64,000 nt of DNA from Batkoa obscura (taxonomy: Eukaryota; Entomophthoromycota; Entomophthoromycetes; Entomophthorales; Batkoaceae): positions 620,001-684,000 of the forward strand of contig JASVEC010000024.1 in the NCBI GenBank assembly GCA_030770535.1, given 5' to 3'. Both the position numbers and the translations under genes were made by a program. Every line of letters begins with the position of its first letter. Position 1 is the first letter of the stretch. Below, one piece after another: positions 1 through 11,466 of the stretch. The notes beneath the pieces are model-generated. The model was not told where the DNA came from. It did no database searches and worked only from the letters and a program-made list of their open reading frames with translations.

Positions 1-960
1 TGTAGCAATTCGTTGGTATAAAGCAAAGACCAAGAGGATGTGTAGCAACGAATTTGTTGAAAATTGGATTGACAGAAAGGAAAGATCAGGTATTAAAAGG
101 GCGGAATTAGACCAGAGCCAAGAGAATTACATTGTATTACTTATGGATGAAAGCCCAGATATAGAATTAGATAAACTGATGGGAAATACTACCAACAATA
201 CAAAGGCATACAGATCACTAAAAAAAAGAGTAAATCAGTTTATTACTAACAGATGTATCTCGACCATAACAAGAATAAACTCATAGTCAATTAAGAAGGG
301 CAATGTAATTAAAATTAAGGAAAGATCCAATTGGGCTCAGTGTTGGCAGTAAACGGATATGAAATTTAACACCAACTTTATATTTATAGATGAAGCTAAG
401 TTTCGTATTACTGTAAGTGATAGAGATACTTAATTTTAAAAAAAATGAGTGATAGTAAAATTTTGCAAAAGAATGAGAGAACAGTCAACATCATTGGAGC
501 TATTATCCCAATTGAAGTTATCAACGTTCAAGTAAATATACAAAGAGCTTTACAAAAAAAACTGAAATATTAGATAACATCCACCAAATTGAAATAGATA
601 CCAATTGTTATTTGAGTTTATTAATAACGCTAGATATTTTGAATGCGAGGGAAAATTTTTGAGGCCATTAATAATGTCCCTGTCCATAAGTTATTAGAAA
701 TAAAGGCTTATATAGCTGTAAGAGAATACAATCATATTTGTTTACCTTTAGGTTTGGGAAAGTTATACCCTATCGGACCTTTTTGGTCATATTTTAAAAC
801 CAAGGTAAAGCGAGAAATACTTTTAAAAGAGAAAACAATAACTAGTAGAATTAAACAGGATTGTGAGAATACCCTCATCAGTGGGTTGAGTCAGTATATC
901 AAAGCTTCGTTGCGAGACTTGAAGATTGTTTATAAAAAATATCTTTTTAGTTTAGATTGA
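1..960 (+). pseudogene. Decayed IS630/Tc1-like transposase (copy 1), cut by the window start
   Basis: This is a broken relative of the intact transposase at 2060-3355. Bases 1-285 can be read as a segment resembling the middle of that protein, from the WYRKG-like end of the helix-turn-helix part to the NCNLTLRR-like segment. Bases 643-960 encode the C-terminal part, including INNVPVHK, the FWSYFKTKV block and TITSRIKQ. Between them the reading frame is interrupted by stops and frame changes, so no full protein can be made. The second catalytic position reads NN (INNVP), as it does in copy 2, where related transposases have DN. The 3' flank (about 960-1120) still resembles the 3' flank of copy 2. 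The 5' end lies outside the window. It is a plain DNA transposon remnant, clearly older than copy 2. Confidence 0.85.
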
Positions 961-2059
961 GGCTGTCTTTTTTAATGATGGAATTCTATAGCTTTTTATT
1001 ATGCGCTAAGGATGTCTTTTTATTAAGTAAATATAAAAAAGCAGGGTATAGTTAGGCTTAAATTAGTATACCGCGTTAAGTAAAATCAGGTAAAGGCTTG
1101 CAACTTCTTGCTTCAGTATTCTTTAATGATTCAAAAACTGAGAAATATAAATATTTACTTAGTTTTATAACTATTGTATTCTTATGAATTATTGTTAGAC
1201 TCAACCCTTTAGCTGTTGTTATTGTTCAGTTTAAAAACATTTTGTTTAATAACCTTTTAACATAATATTAAAACAGTTTTTGAAATATAAAATATTATTA
1301 TTAGAAGATAGTGATAAGTTTGTTATAAAATAAAAATTACAGAACTTTATCATTTAATAACATTCCTTTTTTTTACTTTACTAAAAACGCTCTAATTTAA
1401 CTTATTTCTTTTGATGAAAACTAATACTAGTTTTTAACAATACTGTTATGGATTTAGACAATGATCATTAGATTTTTTTTAATTGATGATGCTAAAATAT
1501 TATGATATTTAATATATCTTATTTTTGATTAAACCATATTTAAAAAAGGTGTATTTTCAGAGACCAGGTAAACAACTTTTTACGATATGCTTATAACAAA
1601 AGAAAACATAATGCATCAGAGATAATAACCTTTACAAACAAAATAAAACTTTTACAAAACTAACAAGTTATAAGGGCACTCAGTTTATATGTAAAAAGTG
1701 AGAATTTAAAACAGCAATCTACTATCCTTTATCTTGTTTAAAATAATTTTATATTTGCTTAGAACATGTGTGAAAATGGGGTATTAAATCTTTGATTAAA
1801 GGGGGGAAGTATTAAGCCAATTTTAACAAGTTTTTAGCTAAATTTGAAATTAAATTGTGTAAATCCTGCTTTTTAAGTCAGATAATTGGCTATAAAATAT
1901 GCATGGTTATATTACAGGTTAAAACCTAGCAAAACAAATTCAAACACTTGATGATAAGAAATTTGACAATGAAATAAATAATTAGTATAAGACTGAGATA
2001 GATTTTATAACCTTTTATCTTTTTCTATCAAAAAAATTAACTTTTTAACACTTAGCAAA
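961..2059. other. Non-coding flanks of transposon copies 1 and 2
   Basis: No gene is seen. The first 150 bases are the degenerate 3' flank of copy 1. The last 150-200 bases are the 5' leader of copy 2; the stretch around 1910-1975 is closely matched at 3960-4025 upstream of the copy 3 fragment, so it is part of the mobile element. I could not place terminal inverted repeats or target duplications with confidence. Confidence 0.5.
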
Positions 2060-3355
2060 ATGGATAAATCTCCAAACAAAGGTCAAGGGCATCTATTTGA
2101 TGATGAGGAAAAGAAAATAGATAGAGAAATGGATGATAGTAATCTTTCATTTTTTGATGAATACCGAAAAACTAACCCTACTGAAAGTCCGCTGAATGAA
2201 AGTGACAATGCAAGTGATAACAGTCCAAGCGCCCAAAGCACACCAAAGCCAAAAAGACAGAAATCAGAAAAAGCGTATAGAAGATATAATCTGAAGGATA
2301 TGGATAATTTTTTTTATTTAGTAAACGAAAAACAGATGAGTATACGTGGAGCAGCTCGTAAGCTTGATATCCGTCCTGGTACTGCTAACTATTGGTATAG
2401 AAAAGGCGTTCGAGGCACAGAAATGGATGAATTTATTGAAAAAAACTTAAGCGGGGGTAATCAGAGAGCAGCCGATAAATACACAAAATTAAGTGAAAGT
2501 CATGAGGATTATATTATTTCACTTTATGACGAAAACCCATATATGGATTTAGATGACCTAGCGGAAAGTCTTGCTAATCATTTTGAAGGTTTTAAAGTTT
2601 CCAAATCTACATTGAAAGAACATCTTACTAGAAACTGCAATCTTACTTTAAGACGAGTAGATTCCAACCCAATTGAAAAAAACAGCACAACTAATATTGA
2701 GAAAAGATACGACTGGGCCCAAAATTGCAACAAAACGGATATAGACTTCAACACTAATTGCGTTTTTATAGATGAAGCATCATTTTATATCAATATAAAG
2801 AATACATTTCTTTGGTCTAAAAAAAAAGGAGCTAATAGTAGAAATAAAACTAGAAATGAAAGAAAAATTGGTATTCTTGGAGCTATTAGTCCACTTGGTA
2901 TCATCAACGTTCAAATAAAAACACCAAGGGTTTTACCACAATTAAAAAGCGGCGCAGAAGCAGAGAATAAGTACCAACTTGAAACGAATACTAGCCATTA
3001 TATGGAATTCATTAAAAGTACTTTGGATACTTTGAGTAATCATAAACGATTCCGAGGATTCTATATAGTTATGAATAATGCTCCCGCCCATAAACTATCG
3101 GAGATAGAAGCTTATATTAAAAAAAAAGGGTATAAATGCGCTTATTTACCTTTGGATTCGCCAGAATTAAATCCTATGGAACCCTTTTGGTCATATTTTA
3201 AAACCAAAGTAAGACGAGGAAAGCTTTCGGATGATGAAACAATTACTACTAGAATTAAGCAAGGCTGTAAAGATGTCGCTATAAGTGATTTGGATGGGTT
3301 TTGTAAAGCTTCTAAATCGATGTTTAAAAATTGTTTAGAAAAAACTCCTCTCTGA
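2060..3355 (+). CDS. IS630/Tc1-mariner-type DDE transposase, intact frame (copy 2)
   Basis: This is a 431-residue uninterrupted frame. An acidic, Ser/Pro-rich N-terminus (1-75) is followed by a helix-turn-helix region (about 80-120, with IRGAARKLDIRPGTANYW), a linker with a second basic helical segment, and a DDE endonuclease fold of the IS630/Tc1 type (about 225-400). First acidic motif: FIDEASF. Last motif: LDSPELNPMEPFWSYFKTKV, in which the Glu of NPME is the expected third catalytic residue. The middle motif reads VMNNAPAHK. In this family, common in Mucoromycota-type genomes, it is normally VMDNAPIH, so the second catalytic Asp is Asn here. The frame is otherwise sound and has no intron. 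The catalytic change suggests a dead or repurposed protein unless a neighbouring Asp substitutes. The family call is firm; activity is doubtful. Confidence 0.92.
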   Translation: MDKSPNKGQGHLFDDEEKKIDREMDDSNLSFFDEYRKTNPTESPLNESDNASDNSPSAQSTPKPKRQKSEKAYRRYNLKDMDNFFYLVNEKQMSIRGAARKLDIRPGTANYWYRKGVRGTEMDEFIEKNLSGGNQRAADKYTKLSESHEDYIISLYDENPYMDLDDLAESLANHFEGFKVSKSTLKEHLTRNCNLTLRRVDSNPIEKNSTTNIEKRYDWAQNCNKTDIDFNTNCVFIDEASFYINIKNTFLWSKKKGANSRNKTRNERKIGILGAISPLGIINVQIKTPRVLPQLKSGAEAENKYQLETNTSHYMEFIKSTLDTLSNHKRFRGFYIVMNNAPAHKLSEIEAYIKKKGYKCAYLPLDSPELNPMEPFWSYFKTKVRRGKLSDDETITTRIKQGCKDVAISDLDGFCKASKSMFKNCLEKTPL

Positions 3356-3725
3356 TTAGAATATGGCATGTCTTTTATTAAGAGTTTTATAGTAATAAAG
3401 CTTTTGAAGTATTTGCTTTGTAACTTCTTAAGCTATACATTTAAAACCAAGGTGGTAAGCATAGCTTTAGTTTTGCTTAACTTAATACTTGATAATTACC
3501 ATTATTATATTTTAATAAAACATTTAAAAAAATTGTTATGTTGACTAGATACTCTTTGGGTAATATATTTCAAATAATAAAGAATGTAATTTTAGATGGT
3601 AATTAATAATAGTCCTATACAAAAAGCGGGATTATTGCAACACTTTATAGTTAGTATTAGTATAAAAAATTAAATATTTTGCACAATAGATTTCGTTATT
3701 TTTTTATATTTTGCCTAAAAATAGT
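3356..3725. other. 3' flank of transposon copy 2
   Basis: No gene is seen. The first 80 bases resemble the 3' flank of copy 1, so the mobile unit runs to at least about 3430. The remainder is AT-rich and featureless. Confidence 0.4.
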
Positions 3726-3823
3726 TGAGGATGTATTTTTGTGTAAGAATTTTACTAACAAATTTTCCGCTTAAATAATGCTTAAAAAACCGAAAAAGTA
3801 ATGAAGTCGAAAAAACACTCCCA
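3726..3823 (-). repeat. MITE-like palindromic element
   Basis: A copy of the roughly 105-bp element found throughout the window, in B-to-A orientation. It lies between transposon copies 2 and 3. It is somewhat diverged at the right end (CACTCCCA). Confidence 0.8.
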
Positions 3824-3879
3824 ATTTTATATTTTAAAAGATGGGGCAAATAAGGGGTAGAATCCTTTGGTTAAGATCA

Positions 3880-4375
3880 TAATGCACAACTTTCATAAGA
3901 TTTTAGTCAAATCTAAAATGGGGATTTATAATCTGCGGTTTTTTAATCAATCAAACCAAAGATTATAGGTTAAAGTCTAATAAACAAATTTAAACACTTA
4001 ATGATAAGAACTTGACAAAATATCTAAAATAATGTGTAAAAAGGAATAAAAGAAGAAATTAAGCTTTAGATTTATCATTTTTCTTATAAAATAATAACAA
4101 GCTGGTTTTTATAAAAAAAATAAAAATAAAAATATCTTTTTACAATAACCAAGGGAATATATTTAATAAAGAAGAACGGATAGTAGGTAATCAAATGAAA
4201 AATAATAAATTTCACTCTTTGATGAATACAGAAGCCAACCCTGTTGAAATTCCATCAAATACAAAGAGTATTTTAGATAATAATCCAAACATCGAAAGTA
4301 CACTAAAAGCAATTGAAAGCTATAAAGACATAGACAGAAAGAAAGTGTTGCTAAAAAATCTAATAAGCATATAAA
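3880..4375 (+). pseudogene. IS630/Tc1-like transposase N-terminal fragment (copy 3)
   Basis: Bases around 3955-4030 match the 5' leader of copy 2. Downstream, a short frame (about 4200-4375) encodes a peptide resembling the acidic N-terminus of the intact transposase: the spaced residues of SLMNTEANPVEIPSN follow SFFDEYRKTNPTESPLN, and NNPNIESTLK follows DNSPSAQSTPK. The frame stops soon after and no helix-turn-helix or DDE part follows, so this is a 5'-end fragment. Together with copies 1 and 2 it makes a cluster of three related insertions in 4.4 kb. Confidence 0.7.
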
Positions 4376-4457
4376 ATGGATTTTTTATTTATATTATTTT
4401 TTATTTTATGGATATCAATTTCTTATTTAACTTACTGTCTATTTATTTATTTTATAT

Positions 4458-4562
4458 ATTGGGGTGTTTTTGTGGCTTCATTACTTTTCTATCTTTTAAG
4501 CACTATTTAAGTAAAAAAAATTGCTAGTAAAATTCTTAAGTACAAAAATACATCCCCATATG
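4458..4562 (+). repeat. MITE-like palindromic element
   Basis: A well-preserved copy in A-to-B orientation. It starts TATTGGGGTG, carries GGCTTCATTAC in arm A and ends ACATCCCCATATG. It belongs to a cluster of three adjacent copies. Confidence 0.85.
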
Positions 4563-4660
4563 TATTAATTTTCTTAAATAATAATATATAATAGATTCTC
4601 ACAAGGTTTAACATAATGTCAAACAAGTATTATTTTGACTATTTTTTATTTATATCAATT

Positions 4661-4759
4661 CATATGGAGATGTATCCTTTTGGTTAATAATTTTACCTCT
4701 CAAATTGTACTCAAAGAAAGGAAAAAACGATGAAATTAAAAAAAAAACATTAGCACATG
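4661..4759 (-). repeat. Diverged MITE-like element
   Basis: Starts CATATGGAGATGTAT and continues with a shortened arm B and a recognisable arm A (AACGATGAAATT). It abuts the next copy. Confidence 0.65.
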
Positions 4760-4873
4760 GGGATGTATTTTTGTGTTTAAGAATTTTACTAATAGCTTTC
4801 CCACCTTTTAAGCGCTATTTAAATAGAAAGATTGTTAGTAAAATTCTTAAACACAAAAATACATCCTCATATG
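4757..4873. repeat. MITE-like element with two B-type arms (long palindrome)
   Basis: Both outer arms are of the B type. GGGGATGTATTTTTGTG at the left is mirrored by CACAAAAATACATCC at the right, and AAGAATTTTACTAA is mirrored by TTAGTAAAATTCTT. The result is a near-perfect inverted repeat with arms of about 37 bp. An open frame across it (4705-4887) is spurious. Confidence 0.88.
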
Positions 4874-5795
4874 TTAAAAAGTATTAGTAATTTCTAGAAT
4901 AGAAATAAATCAAATTATTGAATTTTATTAATTAGACGAACGGATGATTTGATTTTTAAATTGTCCAAAAATTAAAATGGAAGATTAGATTATCAAGGTT
5001 ATTTTAAAATTACAATTAAAATGTATGGTTTGATGATAGAACTTTCAAATAATTACAAAAATTAATAGAAATCATTTTTAAAACTTAAAAGGTCTTTTAT
5101 ACAGTTTTATTTTAAATAAGCTGAATTCCTTAATTAAACAACAAAATTTCATAATATCTCAAATAACTTTTAATGTCTCTAAGTTTTTAATAAAAGTATA
5201 TCCGAAAAAATTAATTTTTGAATTTTATTAAAGCATTTAATAAATTAACACATTTCTAATAAGGAATAAATAAACCCTGGGAGTAAACTTAAATTAAAAA
5301 ATTCACTTCAATAAAAATAATAGGAATTGAAAGTATAAATGATTGGCTACTATTTGATGTAACTTAATAATTGAATGATATTGGGGTGACTTTTAACAGA
5401 ATAATTCTTGTTTATTACTCATTGGTTAATTTTAAAAAGTTGAAATTTATTAATAAAATCTAAAGTGTTATAAAAAAAAGGTTGGAGATATTTCAAAAAT
5501 TAATAGTTTATAATATAATAATAATAATTATTATTATTATTATTACAACTATATATTATTATTATAATATAATAACTTATTTATTCAGTTTGGATATTAA
5601 TATAAATTAAACATTGAATTAAAATAACAATATCAACGTCATTGTTTTATGCAATAATATAATAATTGAATCATAATAGAATGGAAATTTTAAATTCAAA
5701 TCAAATAATGAACAAATCAATAAGTGATATTCTCAAAATTACAACAGAAGTTTAAATAAAATAAAACTCAAAGCTATAAAAGGGCATTAAAACTA
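4874..5795. other. AT-rich intergenic region before the malic enzyme gene
   Basis: No gene is seen. A short AT dinucleotide/trinucleotide tract with dyad symmetry lies at about 5512-5575. The promoter of the malic enzyme gene presumably lies in the last few hundred bases, but no specific site is recognised. Confidence 0.4.
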
Positions 5796-7811
5796 ATGTT
5801 AAAAAATAATTTTATATTTAAAATTTTTTCAAGAATGGGTAACAATACTACTACTACTAATATTAAAGTGGATCAAAATATTCTAAATCAAACTGCTCGT
5901 ACTCCTTATTGGAATAATGGTAAATATTATATTGTATAGCAATAATATATTAGAATATTTTAATATTAATATTTTAATAATTAGGTAGTGCATATAGTAA
6001 AGCAGATAGAAATAAATTTGGATTAAATGGGCTTATACCTTCTGCTATCGAAGACATTGAAATCCAAAAACAACGAGCTTTATTAAATCTCCGAAGAAAA
6101 GAAGATCCCTTAGAAAAATATATATTTTTAGCTAACTTAAGAAATACAAATGTTCATTTATTTTATTCTTTAATATTAGATAATTTTAAAGAAATTACAC
6201 CTTTAATTTATACTCCTGTAGTTGGTCAAGCATGCCAAGAATATTCAAATATTCAACCCTTTTTAGGTTCTATTGGAAATCCTGATGGTTTATTTATATC
6301 TTTAAATCAATTAGATCAATTAGATGAATTATTAGACAATTATAAGAATGCATTACCTTATCCTCATTCTAATCCAGAAATTGCTGTAATTACTGATGGT
6401 TCTAGAATTTTAGGTTTGGGAGATTTAGGAATGAATGGAATGGGTATTCCTGTTGGTAAATTACAACTTTACGTTGGAGCTGCTGGTGTTAATCCAAGTA
6501 AAACTTTACCAATTACTTTGGATTTTGGTACAAATACGAAACAAATTAGAGATGATCCTTTATATATGGGTTTACGTCAAGAACGCCCTAATGATGATAA
6601 AGTAAGTTGTATAATATAATAATAGTAATAACATAATAATAACATAATAATAACATATTTATTAATACTATTTTTAATTTATAGTTTTATGATTCAGTTG
6701 ATAAAGTATTAACTGCTATTAAAACTAAATTCCCTGGTATTTTAATTCAATTTGAAGATTTTTCATCAGATCATGCATTTGGTTTATTAGATAAATATAG
6801 AAATGACTTATTTTGTTTTAATGATGATATTCAAGGAACTGGAGCAGTTATATTATCTGGATTTATTAATGCAGTTAAAGTATCTAAAGTATCAGCAAAA
6901 GATCATAAAATTGTATTTCTAGGAGCAGGTAGTGCAGGTATTGGAGTAGCAAGACAAATTATGGATTATTTTATTATTGATGGTAAAATGAGTGAAGAAG
7001 AAGCTAAACAAAAGTTTTGGTTAATTGATTCTAAGGGTTTAATTACAATGGATCGTGGGGACAAATTATCAAATCAAAAACAATTTTTTGCTAGAAAAGA
7101 CAATAATAATCAACAATTTAAAAATGTAGAACAAGTAGTAGATTATGTTAAACCTACTGTTTTAATTGGTTTAAGTTCAATTTCCAAAGCTTTTAATGAA
7201 AATGTAACTTGTTATGATATAATATAATGTAATATAATATATATTAATATTGATTTATTTAGGTATTAAAAAAGATGGCCAAATATAATGAAAAACCAAT
7301 TGTATTTCCATTATCTAACCCAGCTACTAATGCTGAATGTTCTTTTGAAGAAGCCATGAAAGCCACCGATTCTAGAGTAATTTTTGCTTCAGGTACTGCT
7401 TTCCCAGAATATAAAGATGATAAAGATAATAAAGTATATCATCCTGGGCAAGGAAATAATATGTATATTTTCCCAGGACTTGGATTAGGAGCTATTTTAT
7501 GCAAAGCAGGAATAGTAACTGATACCATGATTTATGCAGCAGCCTCTAGTTTAGCTAATTCTTTAAATGAAGAAGAAAAGAAACAAAATTGGTTATATCC
7601 AGATCTAAAACGTATACGTGAAGTATCAGCTATTGTAGCTGCAGCTACTATAAATCAAGCTTATAAAGAAAATTTAATTGAAATTAAAGAATTAAAAGAG
7701 ATTGGTGATGATTTGGAAAAATTAACTCAATTAGTTCAAAAAAATATGTGGAATCCTAATTTTGTTGAACCAAGTCATCAAGCTATTAATCATCAAGCTT
7801 CTCATTTATAA
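5796..7811 (+). CDS. MAE1: Malic enzyme, probably mitochondrial
   Basis: Oxidative decarboxylation of malate to pyruvate with NAD(P). Exons: 5796-5919, 5985-6601, 6685-7203 and 7263-7811, giving 602 residues. Recognised by YTPVVGQACQEYS (N-terminal domain), TDGSRILGLGDLG, the metal-binding FEDFSSDHAF and FNDDIQGTGAV segments, the nucleotide-binding FLGAGSAGIGVA, and the C-terminal VFPLSNPATNAECSFEEA. Two in-frame starts exist. The upstream ATG at 5796 adds 13 residues (MLKNNFIFKIFSR) that are basic, hydrophobic and free of acidic residues, like a mitochondrial presequence. The ATG at 5835 would give a 589-residue cytosolic form. I chose the upstream start. Coenzyme preference cannot be read from the sequence. 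Introns are 59-83 nt and all splice sites keep the frame. Confidence 0.95.
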
Positions 7812-7977
7812 ACTTATAATAAAGTCAATAAAAATAATATTAATTTAAATCTATTATTTATTATTATTATTTATTGAAATTCAAATATTTATAAATTCAA
7901 TTTTATTTTTAATTCTATAAGTGAAGGGAAGGGAGAAAGAGGGAGAGATAAAGATAATAATCTATTTGATTTTAATA

Positions 7978-8435
7978 TTAAGTAAATAAACAAAGTTTAC
8001 CATCTGAACCGGAAGAAAGAATCCAAGGTTGATAAGGATGAAATTGAACATTTAAGATACCTAAATCGTCTTGAATTTGATGACCTCTTAATATTTTAAC
8101 AGGAACAATTAATGGATTTTGTAATAAATCATTATAAACCATTCCATGGAATACTTGAATTGATCCATCATCAGAACATGAAGCAAATAAGGGATATCTT
8201 TTATGATAACTTACAGAACGTATAGCTTCTTTATGAAATCTATAATAATATTAATATTAATATTAATAACATTTTATATAAAATATTAATTAATTAATTT
8301 CAATTATTTTATTTACCTTAATGTTTTATATGGTTTAGATGATAAATCCAAATCAAACCAATTTAATCTTCTATCATAACTACCAACAATTACGTTATCA
8401 CCTAATTAATAATAAATAAATAAATAAATAACATA

Positions 8436-8493
<58 letters not shown>

Positions 8494-10986
8494 TTGAGGA
8501 TGAACATCTAAAGAAGAAATCCATTGAGAACCCGAAATTAATCTTTTTTCTAATTTTTGTAATTGAAGGTTATATAATCTTACATAACGTTGAGTCTAAT
8601 AATATAATAATTAATTAATTAATAATCTCATCTTTTTATATTAAAATAAATTTAATTTATCTTAACTTACTGCTATTAAAAATATAGGTTTTGTTGGATG
8701 AAATAATACACTTTGAATACTACCACTTAATTTACGGAACGGTTTTTGAGTTTGTTGTTTACTTAATTGATGAATCATTATTACATTATTGGAATCTAAT
8801 AATTAAATTTGAATTTAATTATTATTAATTAATTATTATTTATTAAGAAAATATTACCTTTTGGTGCTATTGTAGCAAAATAATCTCCTTTACGATGCCA
8901 TACCACTTGCTTAACTGTATGATTATGACCAAGAGTTAATAAGATACCATCTAATTTCTCTTCATTACTACATTTCTTCCATTCACCTACATCTAATTAT
9001 ATTAATTAATACATTATATTATTACTTATTATATTAAATTTACTCTCTTTATTTTTACTCATTCTACTTTCAATACCCATATTGATAATATTTTCAGTAT
9101 TTACAACTGTAATTTCATCAGTTACATCTTTTGGACAAATGAGTAAAGCTTTATCTTCACTAAAAAATAAAACAAAATATTAATTACATTTTAGCTTCTT
9201 GAAAAATTAAAAACTTACCAAGTAACAGCAATTAAACAAATTTCTGGATTAGGATTCCAAGCAACAGAATAAATAATTCCAGATAATTTGATACTTTGTA
9301 AACAACGACCTGTATTAATTTCCCAAATTTTAACTGTAAAATCATCCGATCCAGAAGCCATATAAAGACCTGTAGGATCAATAGAAAAGGAACGAACTTT
9401 ATCTTTATGTCCATTAAAAACAATAGATAATTTAGTTGGGAAGGGTTGTAATTCTTTTGGATCTGGTAATTTAGGAATCAAAGATTCAGGATCAATGTCC
9501 ATCTATTATAAAATAACAGATGTTTTTAGTATATTATTTAAATTAATATTAAATAAACTTACTTTATTTTTACGAACACGTGGATTTAAATAAAGATCTA
9601 AACATCTTCTGAATGTTTCTTGATAATTTCTTTGATAAGCAGGTACAGATCTTAAGTTAGGGTATCTAAATAAAATATATTAATTAATCTTTTTTTTTCA
9701 TTGAATTTTTTTTCATTTTGTTTTACTTTTTAGGAATAAAATCCAATTTTCTATAATTTACATCTGTTTTTTCCCATTCTTTAATCTCTTCTTCTGTCAT
9801 TAAATATTCTTCAGGTGGATTATAAGATTCTGCATTGCCTGGTAAGGCTTTCTTTGGTGGTGGTATATAATGTGAATTGATATTGTTATTTTCTGAATTC
9901 TCCCAAATATCATAGTATTCTTTTTTCGCACTCTTTGGTCGATGACCAATAATTTTACCTTCTCTAATAGCATGTACTAATTGCATGACCTAAAATATAA
10001 AACATTAATTTCTATAACTTGGATAAACATTTAAAATAAATTTAATTGATTTACTTTTTTATGTTCACTTTTAGATGGAATAAATCTTCTTTTTGGCTCA
10101 TTTTTACCAGAAAGTGGAGTTTGTCTAACTCTGCTAGTAAAATATTCCACTGTATCTGGATATGGATCATAACTTTCCTCTCCAAATTTACCTTGAGTAA
10201 TACGTTGAATTATTTGTAATTCTTCATCAGTTAATCGAATATCTTTTTGTTCTAAGTTGTCTTTAACCGTTTTCCTATAATTATTTATAAATTAATCCTT
10301 TTTTTGTTAATTCTAAGGGGAAAATATAATTACCAAGAATCGGGATCATCCATATTATCTAAAAACTTATCCAACTCGTCTCCTTTGGCTGGTTTATATA
10401 CTCTTTTACCATCAACATCGTATCCAATATGAGGATAATCATCATACCAATGCATAGGTACATTACCTGTGGTATTAGTAGTCTATAGTAAAATAAATAG
10501 ACATAGTTAATAAAATTATTATATGATGATAATTCTATTTTTACCTCTTCAGTAGAAGAATCTGAATCATATTTAGGCTCAATTTCAGGTAATTTAGCCA
10601 TTGGATAAGCACTAGCTTTTGGTTGATATTCACTTTGAATTCTATTATGAATTTAATTAATAATAATACCTTATTTAAATCAATTATCAAAAAGATACTT
10701 ACTCTAAGTCACTATTTTCTTGTTCGGAAAGTTCAGTATCTGAACTTGGAAATTCTTCTAACTCTTCATCATTTTCTTCAGTATATTTAAAAATTTCATC
10801 TCCATCTAAAGTTTCTGTTTCACTATCTTTATCACTATCATATTCTGGAAAATCCATCTCAGGTCCATCTTCTAATTCAGAAGAGTCATCTCCAGATGGG
10901 GCATCATCGTTGATCACTAAATTTTTAATATCTAATTCAGAATCACTATCTTCACTATGTTTTCGAATATTTTTATTGTTAGCCAT
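7978..10986 (-). CDS. ERB1: Ribosome biogenesis protein ERB1/BOP1
   Basis: Nucleolar subunit of the PeBoW (Nop7-Erb1-Ytm1) complex needed for 27S pre-rRNA processing and 60S assembly. Thirteen exons on the minus strand: 10986-10703, 10641-10545, 10482-10334, 10274-10055, 9989-9727, 9665-9563, 9502-9219, 9159-9044 (or 9059), 8992-8858, 8795-8671, 8595-8493, 8401-8317 and 8239-7978. An acidic N-terminus is followed by the BOP1NT domain ([56 protein letters not shown]) and a C-terminal WD40 propeller ([35 protein letters not shown]). The donor of the eighth exon is ambiguous by 15 nt, with both choices in frame. One intron holds a TTA microsatellite. The gene is tail-to-tail with malic enzyme. 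Confidence 0.96.
8437..8490. repeat. (ATT)n microsatellite in an ERB1 intron
   Basis: About 18 uninterrupted ATT/TTA units occupy the intron between the exons 8595-8493 and 8401-8317, ending directly at the donor side of that intron on the minus strand. Confidence 0.95.
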
Positions 10987-11466
10987 TGGTAAAAATGTGT
11001 TTTTAATAAGTTGAATTTCGAGAAAATCGAGTTAGACTTTAAGATTTCAATTTTTTTTGATACTTGAGATTGGACCAATTACTGGAATAGTTTTATGGGT
11101 AAGGTTCTTTTGGGTTGAGATAAAAATTTTAATTAAATAAATTTGCAAAAAAAACTATAATACCGAAGTAGATAATACTCAATTAATTTGATCATAAGAA
11201 TGTTATAGTTGATAGATCTATTATATTGAAGATTTAAAGCCAAATTCTAGGGTTTTAAGGTTTAAAATTTAGTTTGATCTGTTACCATTCAAAAAATAGT
11301 ATTTTATTTTCAACAAAACTATTAAATCCTTTATAATTTTTGGATTTAAGTAAATTTTGGAACTGTAACTTTAAATTAAGACAACTATTTTGTGCAATAA
11401 AGTATTTATTAAAAAAAACTAAGGAAAATAAGTTAAGCTTACGTTCTCCAATTTTAAAATCAATTT
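10987..11466. other. Divergent promoter region ERB1 / dehydrogenase
   Basis: 480 bp between two divergent genes. No motif is recognised beyond AT-rich tracts. Confidence 0.4.

Noticed and set aside
4705-4887. Short open frame, 60 codons
   Set aside because: It runs across MITE-like palindromes and encodes only the repeat.
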